From: an uncultured Bifidobacterium sp.
GTDB taxonomy: Bacteria > Actinomycetota > Actinomycetes > Actinomycetales > Bifidobacteriaceae
DNA length: 64,000 nucleotides
Assembly: GCF_949292005.1 (NCBI RefSeq)
Contig: NZ_CASEXV010000059.1
Location: 1 to 64,000 of the forward strand
Direction of reading: 5' to 3'
The notes beneath the pieces were generated by a model, which worked only from the letters and a program-made list of their open reading frames with translations, was not told where the DNA came from and did not search any database. Each line of letters opens with the position of its first letter. Position 1 is the first letter of the stretch. Position numbers and translations under genes: made by a program. Of this stretch, positions 41,945 to 50,802 are shown piece after piece.

Positions 41945-43372
41945 TCAGCAATCGGCGGGAGCGCGCGTAGGAGGCGCTGTAGGATCGGCTCCGGCGAGAC
42001 GGATGGCATGTTTCGTACGGATCTCCGAGAGCGCCTCCGCCGTGCATAGGAGCATGCAGGGCATCAGAGGAACCAGATACCGCAATTGCATGATGTACAC
42101 GCCCTTCTGACCGGCGGGCGTGCCCTGAAGCCACATAGCGAGGTATGTGGCGAAGACACATCCGGCGGCGACCACAATGATGGATCCGAGAAAAATGGCT
42201 GACCGTGGGTTCCGCGGGGGAGCGCAGGCGTCGACGACGACGCACACGGCGACAAAAGCGAAGGCGGCCCAGACCAGAAGAAGGATGACCGGACTTCTGA
42301 AGGCTCCCTGCAGATGGACGACGCTATAGACGATGGCTGAAAGCGCCCTTTGTGGTTGTGTGAACAGAGATAGGACTCGGCCATGCACTTCCTCGGGGCT
42401 TACCGACGCCGGATTCGAGACGAATCCGCTGGTTATCCGCATCCATGCCGCGACCATGCAGAAACCGAGGATTATGGATGACGTGACGATGATCCACTGT
42501 CGTCGGGGGCGGGGCCGGTGAACGGCAAGAACGACCGGAAGCAGCAGAATCATGGGTATGAAAGCGTATTTGGTCAGGGAGAGAAGCACCGCGACCACAC
42601 CGGCCACGACCAGATGCCCATCACGCGGTCCGTTTCTATACAGCGCCATCACCATGCACGAGAACAGGATCATGAGCGCCTGCGTGAGGCTGTCGGCCGA
42701 TATGGCAAACGAGAAATGATATATCACGGGAGGGGATAGAAGGAGTATGGCCATGGTCAGTCGATGCTTCGGAAGCAGTGACATGCCCCAAGTGGTGAGA
42801 ATGGTGTAAGCGAGGAGCATCATGGTTTCCGCGAGATAGAAGGTCGTGGCTGCGCTCAACCCGAAAGCCTTCCCGAGTGCGAAGCCTGCGATCTGTGGCA
42901 GATAGGACACGGGAGAATAGATTCCCGTGTTATTGAAGGGCACATCGGCTCCGGTCGAATCCTTTTGGGTGATGCTGTTCAGGTCGACGACTCCGGAGTC
43001 GAAGGGGTCGCGATGGGCGTCGGAAAGTCGGATCCACTTCCAGTCGACCTTGCCTCCGACGTTGTCCGATGCCGACGAGTGGTAGTGCGATGTGGAATCC
43101 ACATGGCGGGGGATGATGTCGCCGTTTGTTATCGCGGACACTCGATAGACATGCTCCCAGAGATCGGGAATCCTGCTCATCTGGGTGTGGGCCATCCAGA
43201 GTCCCCCCATAAGCAGTGTCAGGAGGGCGAAGACGATCAGGAATCCCGTACTGTGCACGAAACGAGGCACCGCAGGCGTGCTTTCCTGAGCCGCCCGCGC
43301 AACGCCCGCGCGATGCCGGATGGTCTGAGGCCGTTTCGTGTGGGCTTGCGCTAATTGATTGCCGTCATTCAT
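41945..43372 (-). CDS. Polytopic membrane protein, DUF2142-like
   Basis: 475 aa with about ten to eleven hydrophobic helices and a large extracellular loop after helix 1 (residues about 65-150). The arrangement, and motifs such as YSPVSYLPQIAGFALGK and FSFAISADSLTQAL, fit DUF2142 proteins, related to lipid-linked-sugar glycosyltransferases of the GT-C type. RPRPRRQW marks a cytoplasmic turn. A role in cell-surface polysaccharide is likely but not shown. Confidence 0.8.
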   Translation of the reverse strand: MNDGNQLAQAHTKRPQTIRHRAGVARAAQESTPAVPRFVHSTGFLIVFALLTLLMGGLWMAHTQMSRIPDLWEHVYRVSAITNGDIIPRHVDSTSHYHSSASDNVGGKVDWKWIRLSDAHRDPFDSGVVDLNSITQKDSTGADVPFNNTGIYSPVSYLPQIAGFALGKAFGLSAATTFYLAETMMLLAYTILTTWGMSLLPKHRLTMAILLLSPPVIYHFSFAISADSLTQALMILFSCMVMALYRNGPRDGHLVVAGVVAVLLSLTKYAFIPMILLLPVVLAVHRPRPRRQWIIVTSSIILGFCMVAAWMRITSGFVSNPASVSPEEVHGRVLSLFTQPQRALSAIVYSVVHLQGAFRSPVILLLVWAAFAFVAVCVVVDACAPPRNPRSAIFLGSIIVVAAGCVFATYLAMWLQGTPAGQKGVYIMQLRYLVPLMPCMLLCTAEALSEIRTKHAIRLAGADPTAPPTRAPADC

Positions 43373-43459
43373 CAGTTGCCATCATCCGTCGGCATGCGCA
43401 TCCCCCGTCCCCCCGTCCACGTGCGTGTCGGTCCCTTCCGTCGCTCACACGACATCAGA

Positions 43460-43479
43460 CTATACCAATCTATACCAAT
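43460..43479 (-). promoter_or_regulatory. Tandemly duplicated extended -10 element
   Basis: On the minus strand ATTGGTATAG occurs twice in a row, giving two TGGTATAGN sequences like extended -10 promoters, about 90 nt before the membrane protein start. Confidence 0.45.
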
Positions 43480-43591
43480 GGCGTTTTTTGACACGTGCCG
43501 GTGATATGCCGACGCATGACGCGGGCGATTGATTGTGTGTGACGAGGAGAGTCTGCGTGGGATTGGCATACCGCTTCGCTTCTAGGGAAGT

Positions 43592-43621
43592 CATGCTCTA
43601 CAATCACATGCTTTACAATCA
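43592..43621 (+). promoter_or_regulatory. Tandemly duplicated 15-mer with TACAAT
   Basis: CATGCTCTACAATCA and CATGCTTTACAATCA lie end to end (one mismatch). Each contains TACAAT, a good -10 hexamer. The ABC ATPase start is about 100 nt downstream. Confidence 0.45.
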
Positions 43622-43722
43622 TTAATGTTGGTCGGCATCCTTGCCTCAGCAACTATGATGCGTCTCGGAACCATGGATGCCATTATGCATGCGATGGTCT
43701 TTCGGGAGGAAAGTGGGAACTT

Positions 43723-44541
43723 ATGGTCTCATCGGATCTTCCAACCGTCGCCGGAGCGACCGTCGGGAAGGGCAGGCTCGGCTCGGATTCCGGTCAGACC
43801 TCGGACAAGCCTCTGGTTGAGCTGCGTCACGTCGACAAGTTCTTCGGGAATCTTCACGTCCTCCAGGACATCAACCTCTCCGTCCATAAAGGTGAGGTGC
43901 TGGTGCTTCTGGGTCCTTCCGGATCGGGGAAATCGACGCTGTGCCGGACCATCAATCGTCTGGAGCCGATAGATTCCGGCGAGATCCTCATCGACGGGGA
44001 GCCACTTCCCGAGGAGGGCAAAGAACTCACGCGACTTCGTGCGGAGGTTGGTATGGTCTTCCAATCCTTCAATCTTTTCGCACACAAGTCGATACTTGAC
44101 AATGTGGCTTTGGCGCCGCGGAAAGTCCGACACATGTCGCGCGAAGATGCCAACAACGAGGCCATGCGTCTTCTTGACAGCGTAGGAGTGGGGGATCAGG
44201 CCAGCAAGATGCCCGCACAGCTGTCGGGAGGCCAGCAGCAGCGTGTCGCCATCGCCCGTTCCCTTGCGATGCATCCCAAGGTGATGCTGTTCGACGAGCC
44301 GACAAGTGCTCTTGACCCCGAGATGATCAGCGAGGTCCTTGACGTTATGGTCGATCTTGCGCATCAGGGAATGACCATGATCGTTGTGACCCATGAGATG
44401 GGCTTTGCACGTCAGGCCGCGGATCGGGTAGTTTTCATGTCTGATGGCCAGATTGTGGAGCAGGGGACCCCGTCCGAGTTCTTCGACCACACGCAGTCCG
44501 ACAGGGCCAAGGAGTTTCTGGGCAAAATACTCGCGCACTGA
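43723..44541 (+). CDS. Polar amino-acid ABC transporter ATP-binding protein (lone)
   Basis: 272 aa. Walker A GPSGSGKST, Q loop VFQSFNLF, signature LSGGQQQRV, Walker B VMLFDEPTSALDP, and H loop VVTHEMGF; the pattern is that of GlnQ/GluA ATPases that energise glutamate/glutamine uptake. An N-terminal extension of about 30 residues precedes the domain. GGAGGA lies 12 nt before the ATG. In many actinobacteria gluABCD is contiguous, but no binding protein or permease follows here. Confidence 0.92.
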   Translation: MVSSDLPTVAGATVGKGRLGSDSGQTSDKPLVELRHVDKFFGNLHVLQDINLSVHKGEVLVLLGPSGSGKSTLCRTINRLEPIDSGEILIDGEPLPEEGKELTRLRAEVGMVFQSFNLFAHKSILDNVALAPRKVRHMSREDANNEAMRLLDSVGVGDQASKMPAQLSGGQQQRVAIARSLAMHPKVMLFDEPTSALDPEMISEVLDVMVDLAHQGMTMIVVTHEMGFARQAADRVVFMSDGQIVEQGTPSEFFDHTQSDRAKEFLGKILAH

Positions 44542-44760
44542 GCGCCCCGCGCCGACCATACGTGTCGCGATGCCGTCCATAACCGGCTGAGAAAGGCAAT
44601 AACCGCCGGAAGATGGAAAGGCTTCGACCACATGTCCGGGGCCGCGCGACCGTGGAGTCCCATCGTCGGGCAAGATACGTGGACGGCCATGGCATGCATC
44701 TCCATTCGGTGTGACATGCGGCTCGGCGGATTCCGGGTCATCCATGTTGCGGGCAATCGC

Positions 44761-44789
44761 GAATTGAGGAATTCCGAATTGAGGAATTC
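44761..44789 (+). repeat. 14-bp tandem-like repeat
   Basis: GAATTGAGGAATTC occurs twice in close succession (with one C between) in the gap before the M23 peptidase. Confidence 0.6.
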
Positions 44790-44830
44790 ATGGGCATCAT
44801 GGCTCCAGTCGTGGAGGGGCGTTGTCAACA

Positions 44831-45562
44831 ATGGATCTCTTGTCAGGTAAGAATCGTGGTTCCCGGAAGTCGTGGCGGTGCCATATCGGTTATCGTTCGC
44901 GCGCATGTCTTCCTCGGGCAGGCAGGCAACGTGAGCTCTTCCCCTCGATCGTCACTTGTCTGGTGCTTGTTGCCCTCATAGGGGCGCTCGGAGTGGGTGT
45001 TCCCCTGTCGATGCCGGATTCGTCCCAATCGTTGGTCATCGGATCCAGCGGTGATGAGGGCACGATGGGGTGCGGATTCGTCACCGTGGCCATGCTGGTA
45101 GCAATGGATGAGGCTGAGGGCTCGCAAGTGTGCGAGGGGTCGATGCTCATGCCGATTCCCTCCGCGGCGGTGATCTCCACATTCGATGCGCCATCATCGC
45201 CGTGGATGTCGGGGCACCGGGGCATAGACATGGCTGCGGTGGCAGGACAGACGATTGTTTCTCCGGACGACGGAATCATCGGTTTTTCTGGTCGAGTCGC
45301 AGGAAAGGATGTCGTGACCGTTGTGCATGGGAACACCGCTGCGCATGTGAACCTGGTGTCCTCGTTCGAGCCTGCTCGTTCGGATCTGCGCGCGGGCGAA
45401 CGAGTCACTCATGGGCAGGCCATTGGCACGGTTTCGCGCGGGTCGGACCATTGCGACGACAGATGTCTGCACTGGGGGCTGCGCACGAAGGATGGCGACG
45501 ACTATGTCGATCCGCTGCTATGGACAGCTTCGGGGGGCATCGTTCTGAAACCGGTGATGTGA
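44831..45562 (+). CDS. M23-family metallopeptidase (LytM-like)
   Basis: 243 aa. A basic N terminus and one transmembrane/signal helix (IVTCLVLVALIGALGVGV) are followed by an extracellular M23 domain: GHRGIDMAA contains the HxxxD zinc site, and the later CLHWGLR the second HxH-type histidine. Such enzymes cut peptidoglycan cross-bridges or act as regulators of amidases. ATG 44831 is chosen; a TTG 9 nt upstream is also possible. It lies before the acyl-CoA ligase on the same strand. Confidence 0.88.
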   Translation: MDLLSGKNRGSRKSWRCHIGYRSRACLPRAGRQRELFPSIVTCLVLVALIGALGVGVPLSMPDSSQSLVIGSSGDEGTMGCGFVTVAMLVAMDEAEGSQVCEGSMLMPIPSAAVISTFDAPSSPWMSGHRGIDMAAVAGQTIVSPDDGIIGFSGRVAGKDVVTVVHGNTAAHVNLVSSFEPARSDLRAGERVTHGQAIGTVSRGSDHCDDRCLHWGLRTKDGDDYVDPLLWTASGGIVLKPVM

Positions 45563-45634
45563 AAACCCGAGGATGGGTAGACTTGGGGAAGTGCCCTGTA
45601 TGCCGTCGGGCCTGTGCCGAAGTAGGGAGAGCAG

Positions 45635-47449
45635 ATGCGCAAGGAATACACCCGTCCGTTGGAGACACCTATCGACAGCGATAGGAACGTGTTCTCCATC
45701 CTTGAGGAAAGGGTAGATCGCGATCCGGATGGAACTCTGGTGGAGTATTCCGTCGATGGACGATGGAGCTCATTCACCGCCAGGGAGTTCCGGGACAAGG
45801 TCGTGGCGTTGGCCAAGGGCCTTATCGTCAAGGGCATTTCGGCTGGCGATTCGGTCGCGATTATCGCACACACCTCCTGGCAATGGACCGCGGTCGATAT
45901 GGCGATTATGTCCATCGGCGCACTGACGATTCCCATATACGAGACCAATTCCCCCGCTCAGGTCCGTATGATCGTGAACGACTCACGCGTGGTGATGGCA
46001 TTTGCGGAGGATGAATCCCAGAGATCCAAAATCGAGCAGGTGGCGGCCGACTGCCCCACGCTGGGCGAGGTCTTCGTCTTTGACAATGATGCGATAGAGA
46101 CCATCATCGAGTTTGGACGCGGTCTTGATGACAAGGTCTTCTGGGACCGTGAGGAAGCCGTCCGCGGTGATGATTTGGCGACCATCGTGTACACGTCGGG
46201 ATCCACGGGGACTCCCAAGGGGATCGAGCTCTCGCACTCGAATTTCGTCTTCATCGTCTACTCGGGCATCGAGTCGATGCCCGACATCGCGATGAAGCCT
46301 GACCGTCGTCTTCTTCTCTTCCTCCCGTTGGCGCATGTATTCGCCAGATACATGCAGTTCTTCAGTTTCGCGGGCAATATCACGCTGGGGCTGTCCTGCA
46401 ATCTGTCGACGATCCTGTCGGATTTTCACGAGTTCAAGCCCACGTTCATCCTTGCTGTTCCCCGGATATTCGAGAAGATATACAATGCCGCCTCGCAGAA
46501 GGCGGGATCGGGAGTCACGGGTAGAATCTTTGCCAATTCGGCGCAGGTTGCCAGGGAATGGTCGAAGGCGCAACAGTCAGGACATCCCATTCCCCTCGCC
46601 TTGCGCCTGCGGCGTGGATTCTACAAGAAGATCGTGTACTCCTCGATTATGGACGTTTTCGGGGGATCCGTGGAATATGCGGTATCCGGAGGGGCTCCCA
46701 TGGATGCCTCGATAGCGCATTTCTTCAACGGCGTCGGGCTTCCTCTTCTGGAGGGCTATGGCATGACCGAGACATGCGCGCCGTCCAGCGTCAATCCGAC
46801 AACGGGATACCGCATCGGAACCATCGGTCTTCCTTTGGAGGGCGTGACGATAGGTGTGGACGACGACTCGGAGTTGTGCATCAAGAGCCGCGCAGTGTGC
46901 GTCGGATACCACAACCATCCTGAGACCACAGCGACGCAGATCGTCGACGGATGGCTTCATACGGGCGATCTGGGCTCCATTGACGACGACGGCTTCGTAC
47001 GCATAACGGGACGAAAGAAAGATCTGATCATCACCGCGGGGGGCAAGAACGTCTCGCCAGGGCAGATGGAGGCTTCCGTGATGACGTCACCGGTGGTCGA
47101 TCAGTGTGTGGTCATCGGCGACCGCCGCCCGTTCATCGCGGCCTTGATTACCTTGGATTTGAACGACACCAACCAGTGGTTGACGGTGCACGGCGTTCCC
47201 AAGGTGAAGACGCTTGAGGAGGCCTCGAAGAATCCCATTATCCGCACAGAGGTCGAGAGAGCCGTGTCGAAGGCCAATGAACTCGTGTCCCGCGCGGAGT
47301 CGATAAGGAAGTTCGAGATCATACCCGAACGCTTCACACAGGACAACGGGATGCTCACGCCCAGTCTCAAGGCCAAGCGTCAGGTGATCACGGAGCATTA
47401 CCGCGACATCATCGACAAGATCATCTACGTGCCCCGGAAGAAATACTGA
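45635..47449 (+). CDS. Long-chain acyl-CoA ligase (AMP-dependent synthetase), first copy
   Basis: 604 aa adenylate-forming enzyme. P-loop VYTSGSTGTPKGIEL, YGMTETCAPSS, GWLHTGDLGSIDDDGFVRI and the catalytic Lys loop RKKDLIITAGGKN are clear. It activates fatty acids to acyl-CoA. It belongs to the same FadD15-like branch as the gene at 52662. Bifidobacteria generally lack beta-oxidation, so use in lipid synthesis or recycling is more likely. Confidence 0.92.
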   Translation: MRKEYTRPLETPIDSDRNVFSILEERVDRDPDGTLVEYSVDGRWSSFTAREFRDKVVALAKGLIVKGISAGDSVAIIAHTSWQWTAVDMAIMSIGALTIPIYETNSPAQVRMIVNDSRVVMAFAEDESQRSKIEQVAADCPTLGEVFVFDNDAIETIIEFGRGLDDKVFWDREEAVRGDDLATIVYTSGSTGTPKGIELSHSNFVFIVYSGIESMPDIAMKPDRRLLLFLPLAHVFARYMQFFSFAGNITLGLSCNLSTILSDFHEFKPTFILAVPRIFEKIYNAASQKAGSGVTGRIFANSAQVAREWSKAQQSGHPIPLALRLRRGFYKKIVYSSIMDVFGGSVEYAVSGGAPMDASIAHFFNGVGLPLLEGYGMTETCAPSSVNPTTGYRIGTIGLPLEGVTIGVDDDSELCIKSRAVCVGYHNHPETTATQIVDGWLHTGDLGSIDDDGFVRITGRKKDLIITAGGKNVSPGQMEASVMTSPVVDQCVVIGDRRPFIAALITLDLNDTNQWLTVHGVPKVKTLEEASKNPIIRTEVERAVSKANELVSRAESIRKFEIIPERFTQDNGMLTPSLKAKRQVITEHYRDIIDKIIYVPRKKY

Positions 47450-47460
47450 GTTCGTCGACC

Positions 47461-47504
47461 GTGTCCTTCGGCCGTTCCCTTGGGTGGGGGTGGCCGAAGG
47501 ACAC
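47461..47504 (+). terminator. Hairpin after acyl-CoA ligase
   Basis: Perfect 13-bp stem GTGTCCTTCGGCC/GGCCGAAGGACAC with an 18-nt loop, 11 nt after the stop. No T-run. Confidence 0.55.
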
Positions 47505-47740
47505 TGCGGCGTCATGGCATGTCACCGCCGCCGCTCTGACGACCACTTCACGGTCACAAGTTCGCGGTATGTTGCCACTTCACAAGGAAACGCGGACCGT
47601 TTAGTGAGGCAACCGGGAGCTGTGGGCACCATCCGATTCCGGTGACGACTCTGACCGTGCGTATGACTTCTAACGACCTCCGCCATATCGGGGAATCTTC
47701 GGAAGGAGGGAATCATTCTCTGGGCTGCCCCGATTGACCT

Positions 47741-49192
47741 CTAGAGTCCCGCATCGGACAGAGAAGCGTATCCCTTGTCAATAAGCGTCGTTTTGAGATT
47801 GTCCGCGCTAATCGCGACAAGGCCGGCGTCAATGGTGGGGACCGATGTCGTGTAATACGTCGAGGTTTTCACACCGGCCACACTTGTGACCTTTTTCCCC
47901 TTGGCCCACGCCGCGCACACGCGTGAGAGAAGGGTCGCGGCATTGCCGCGGTCCTCAATCGTGGTCATCCACAGATGGCCGTTCACGATGTCGGGAAGCG
48001 TCGCGATGTTGGCGCCGTATCCGGTGATGATCGGCCATTGGGAGTCGTTCGTCGTTGTGGATTTCTTCGAGGACGATGCGGACGGGTCAGGAACGGCGGA
48101 CCGCTGGATATCCCGCTTGCCGATGATCCCCTCCACTATTCCTGAGACGCTGATAGATGGATTGATCTGCGCCGATGATCCCGTGTAACCCATTTTCGTC
48201 AGCTTCTTCACCACGCCGGAGACCACAAAGTCATTCGACGCGATGATCCCATCAATTTCCGGGGTTGTCACCTTGCTGGAAGTGGACGCACTCAGTTTCT
48301 TGGTGAGCCGTTGATATATCTCGTCTCCTGCGGCGGTTGGGGTCGTAGCGTCGAAAGTGACACTCTTCCAGTCAGCGACGGTCGTCGATGAAGTCAATGT
48401 TCCTGATGCGCTCACCGCCTTGCCGTTCACGAAGTATGGCTTGAGAACCGACCATATCCCTGAGAAGAACTGGCGGTTGAAGCCGTTGGATTTCGACTCC
48501 GGCAGAAGAACCTCGATAACGCGGGGGCGCGCCGAGGACGCCGAATCCAATTGAAGCTTGGTGACGAGGTTCTTCGCCTGTATCTCGCCGATCATTGCGG
48601 CCGAGGACATCTGAAGAAAAAGATCCGGAGTGAATCCGGGAATCTTGTTGGCCACGATGATCACCCGTATTCCGGACTGCTGTGCCAGCTCGAGAGCATC
48701 CGCCAATCTGGCGAGGGCAGTGTTTGTCTTAGACGATGAGGTGCTCGAAGCGCTTGTCGAATTGGCTTCCCGCGAATATGAGCGGCTGACGAAGTCACCG
48801 AATTTCGCGTCGTTCTCCCCGCTTGCGGGAACCGGAGCCACCACCAAGGTCGTGACATCGGACGTCTTCGACGATGAGGAGACGGACGACACGACCGCAT
48901 CCTGAACCGCAGAACTTTGATCTTCGAGAGTGCCGGACGTCGTCGTGCTGATGGATGTCTTCGAGAAGCCTGCGTTGATGAGGGAGGTTTTCATCTCGGG
49001 AACGAATTTCGCCCAGGTCCCCAAGGGAACGTTCTGGCTCAGCTCAAGCTGGTCTGATGGTGTGAAAATCGCCGCTTGTCCGGTGATCCCCGTTCCGGAG
49101 GTGGAGGAGGATTCATTCGAGCCCACATCCGCGCATCCGGCCGCGGTCAAGGAGAAAAGCACCACGCACACGAACGTCATAAGCCTTCTCAT
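47741..49192 (-). CDS. Orphan sugar-binding (periplasmic-binding-protein type) lipoprotein
   Basis: 483 aa. Start at 49192 gives a signal (MRRLMTFVCVVLFSL) with lipobox TAAGC, the Cys being near residue 19. The rest follows family 1 sugar-binding proteins of the XylF/ChvE kind (IRVIIVANKIPGF, PEIDGIIASNDFVVSGVV, PIITGYGANIATLPDIV), with several Ser/Thr-rich insertions. The open frame goes 105 nt further but has no signal-like features. No permease or ATPase is adjacent; icd lies upstream and a ligase gene converges. It may serve a distant transporter or act as a sensor. Confidence 0.82.
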   Translation of the reverse strand: MRRLMTFVCVVLFSLTAAGCADVGSNESSSTSGTGITGQAAIFTPSDQLELSQNVPLGTWAKFVPEMKTSLINAGFSKTSISTTTSGTLEDQSSAVQDAVVSSVSSSSKTSDVTTLVVAPVPASGENDAKFGDFVSRSYSREANSTSASSTSSSKTNTALARLADALELAQQSGIRVIIVANKIPGFTPDLFLQMSSAAMIGEIQAKNLVTKLQLDSASSARPRVIEVLLPESKSNGFNRQFFSGIWSVLKPYFVNGKAVSASGTLTSSTTVADWKSVTFDATTPTAAGDEIYQRLTKKLSASTSSKVTTPEIDGIIASNDFVVSGVVKKLTKMGYTGSSAQINPSISVSGIVEGIIGKRDIQRSAVPDPSASSSKKSTTTNDSQWPIITGYGANIATLPDIVNGHLWMTTIEDRGNAATLLSRVCAAWAKGKKVTSVAGVKTSTYYTTSVPTIDAGLVAISADNLKTTLIDKGYASLSDAGL

Positions 49193-49432
49193 CGCACGGT
49201 GGCTCCGCTCCCAGAGCGAACCCACCGTCGAGCCCGGAAAAGAGCGGATTCGCGGTGACCGCGGAGATCTCCTCGTGGAACCCAGCAATACGACCACCCT
49301 TTCCTGATGTACTCATGGTCATGCCACGGTCCTGATTGTAGGTGTCCCCAGACCTCAAGGCGAGTCAGACGCGCACGCGGGAGCGAAGCGGTTCGGCGGA
49401 CGGCGTGCGCGCCCGACCCGGCGCGAGGATGG

Positions 49433-50650
49433 TCATTGCGTGATGGCGCGGTCCAGATTCTCGGCGAGGGCGTCCATGAATCCATCGGTGTCGAGCCAGG
49501 CTTGGTCGGGGCCCACAAGAGTGGCGAGGTCTTTCGTCATGCGGCCCGATTCGACGGTCGACACGATCACCTTCTCCAGGGTGTCGGCGAAGGCGCGCAC
49601 GTCGGGGGTGTTGTCGAGCTCCGCTCGGTGGCGCAGGCCCCCGGTCCAGGCGAAGATCGAGGCGATGGGATTGGTTGATGTCTTCTCGCCCTTCTGCCAG
49701 CGACGATAGTGTCGTGTGACCGTTCCGTGGGCCGCCTCGGCCTCCACCGTCTGCCCATCGGGCGTCATGAGTACGGAAGTCATGAGACCCAGCGAGCCGA
49801 ACCCCTGAGCAACGCTGTCGGATTGGACATCGCCGTCATAGTTCTTGCATGCCCAGATGTAGCCGCCGTGCCACTTAAGCGAGCTGGCGACCATGTCGTC
49901 GATGAGGCGGTGCTCGTAGGTCAGCCCCTCCTGGGCGAAGCGGGATTTGTATTCCGTTTCGAACACCTCGGCGAATATGTCCTTGAATCGTCCGTCGGAG
50001 GCCTGGAGGATGGTGGTCTTCGTCGACAGATACACCGGATAGTGGCGTAGCAGCGCATAGTTGAAGCAGGCTCTGGCGAAGCCCGTGATGGATTCGTCGA
50101 GGTTGTATTGGACCTGAGCGACGCCGGCGCCGGGATAGTCATAGACGACATGCTCCTGCGGCTGTGTTCCGTCCGCCGGCGTGAACGTCACAGTGAGGCG
50201 TCCGGGGCGGTCGATGGTGAAGTCGGTGGCCTTGTATTGGTCGCCGAAAGCGTGCCTGGCCACGATGATGGGCTTGGTCCATCCTGGGACCAACCTTGGA
50301 ACATTCGAGATGACGATGGGCTCGCGGAAGATGGTTCCGCCCAATATGTTGCGAATCGTCCCATTGGGCGATTTCCACATCTTCTTGAGGCCGAACTCGC
50401 GCACACGCGCCTCGTCGGGGGTGATGGTGGCGCATTTCACTCCCACATGCTCACGCTGGATGGCGTGGGCCGCGTCTATCGTCACCTGGTCGTCCGTGGC
50501 GTCCCTGTTTTCGATTCCCAAATCGTAGTAGTCGAGATTCACATCCAGATAGGGGAGTATCAAACGATCCTTGATGTCCTTCCAGATGACGCGCGTCATC
50601 TCGTCGCCGTCGAGCTCAACGATCGTTCCGGTGACCTTGGTCTTGGCCAT
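49433..50650 (-). CDS. icd: Isocitrate dehydrogenase (NADP+)
   Basis: 405 aa, eukaryote-like NADP-dependent type. It starts MAKTKVTGTIVELDGDEMTRVIW; SPNGTIRNILGGTIFREPI contains the substrate-binding serine and arginines, and NYDGDVQSDSVAQGFGSLGLM the metal site. GGAG lies 7 nt before ATG 50650. The branch to 2-oxoglutarate and glutamate is its likely purpose, as in bifidobacteria with an incomplete TCA cycle. Confidence 0.96.
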   Translation of the reverse strand: MAKTKVTGTIVELDGDEMTRVIWKDIKDRLILPYLDVNLDYYDLGIENRDATDDQVTIDAAHAIQREHVGVKCATITPDEARVREFGLKKMWKSPNGTIRNILGGTIFREPIVISNVPRLVPGWTKPIIVARHAFGDQYKATDFTIDRPGRLTVTFTPADGTQPQEHVVYDYPGAGVAQVQYNLDESITGFARACFNYALLRHYPVYLSTKTTILQASDGRFKDIFAEVFETEYKSRFAQEGLTYEHRLIDDMVASSLKWHGGYIWACKNYDGDVQSDSVAQGFGSLGLMTSVLMTPDGQTVEAEAAHGTVTRHYRRWQKGEKTSTNPIASIFAWTGGLRHRAELDNTPDVRAFADTLEKVIVSTVESGRMTKDLATLVGPDQAWLDTDGFMDALAENLDRAITQ

Positions 50651-50789
50651 AGTGATCTCCTGTCGCACATGGGGTGGATTGTCCGTCTTCAGTTCTAGCG
50701 CATGGGCATGAGAGATGGGAGCCGCGTATGGTCGGACGTGGACAGGGGGCAACGATCCGGTCTGGCGCGCCGCGGTCACACCCCGGAAC

Positions 50790-50795
50790 TAGCGT
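50790..50795 (+). promoter_or_regulatory. -10 element, leaderless start of guaB3
   Basis: TAGCGT ends 7 nt before ATG 50803. Confidence 0.4.
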
Positions 50796-50802
50796 AGGTC
50801 TC

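Larger units (their letters stand above)
43373..43722. other. Divergent intergenic region with duplicated promoter-like elements
   Basis: 350 bp between the DUF2142-like gene and the ABC ATPase. It holds two separate tandem duplications that each include a -10-like hexamer (43460-43479 on the minus strand, 43592-43621 on the plus strand). No gene is seen. Confidence 0.5.

Noticed and set aside
44542..44830. Remnant of amino-acid permease or binding protein after the ABC ATPase
   Set aside because: No frame in this gap shows hydrophobic helices or binding-protein motifs; only a 14-bp duplication is visible.
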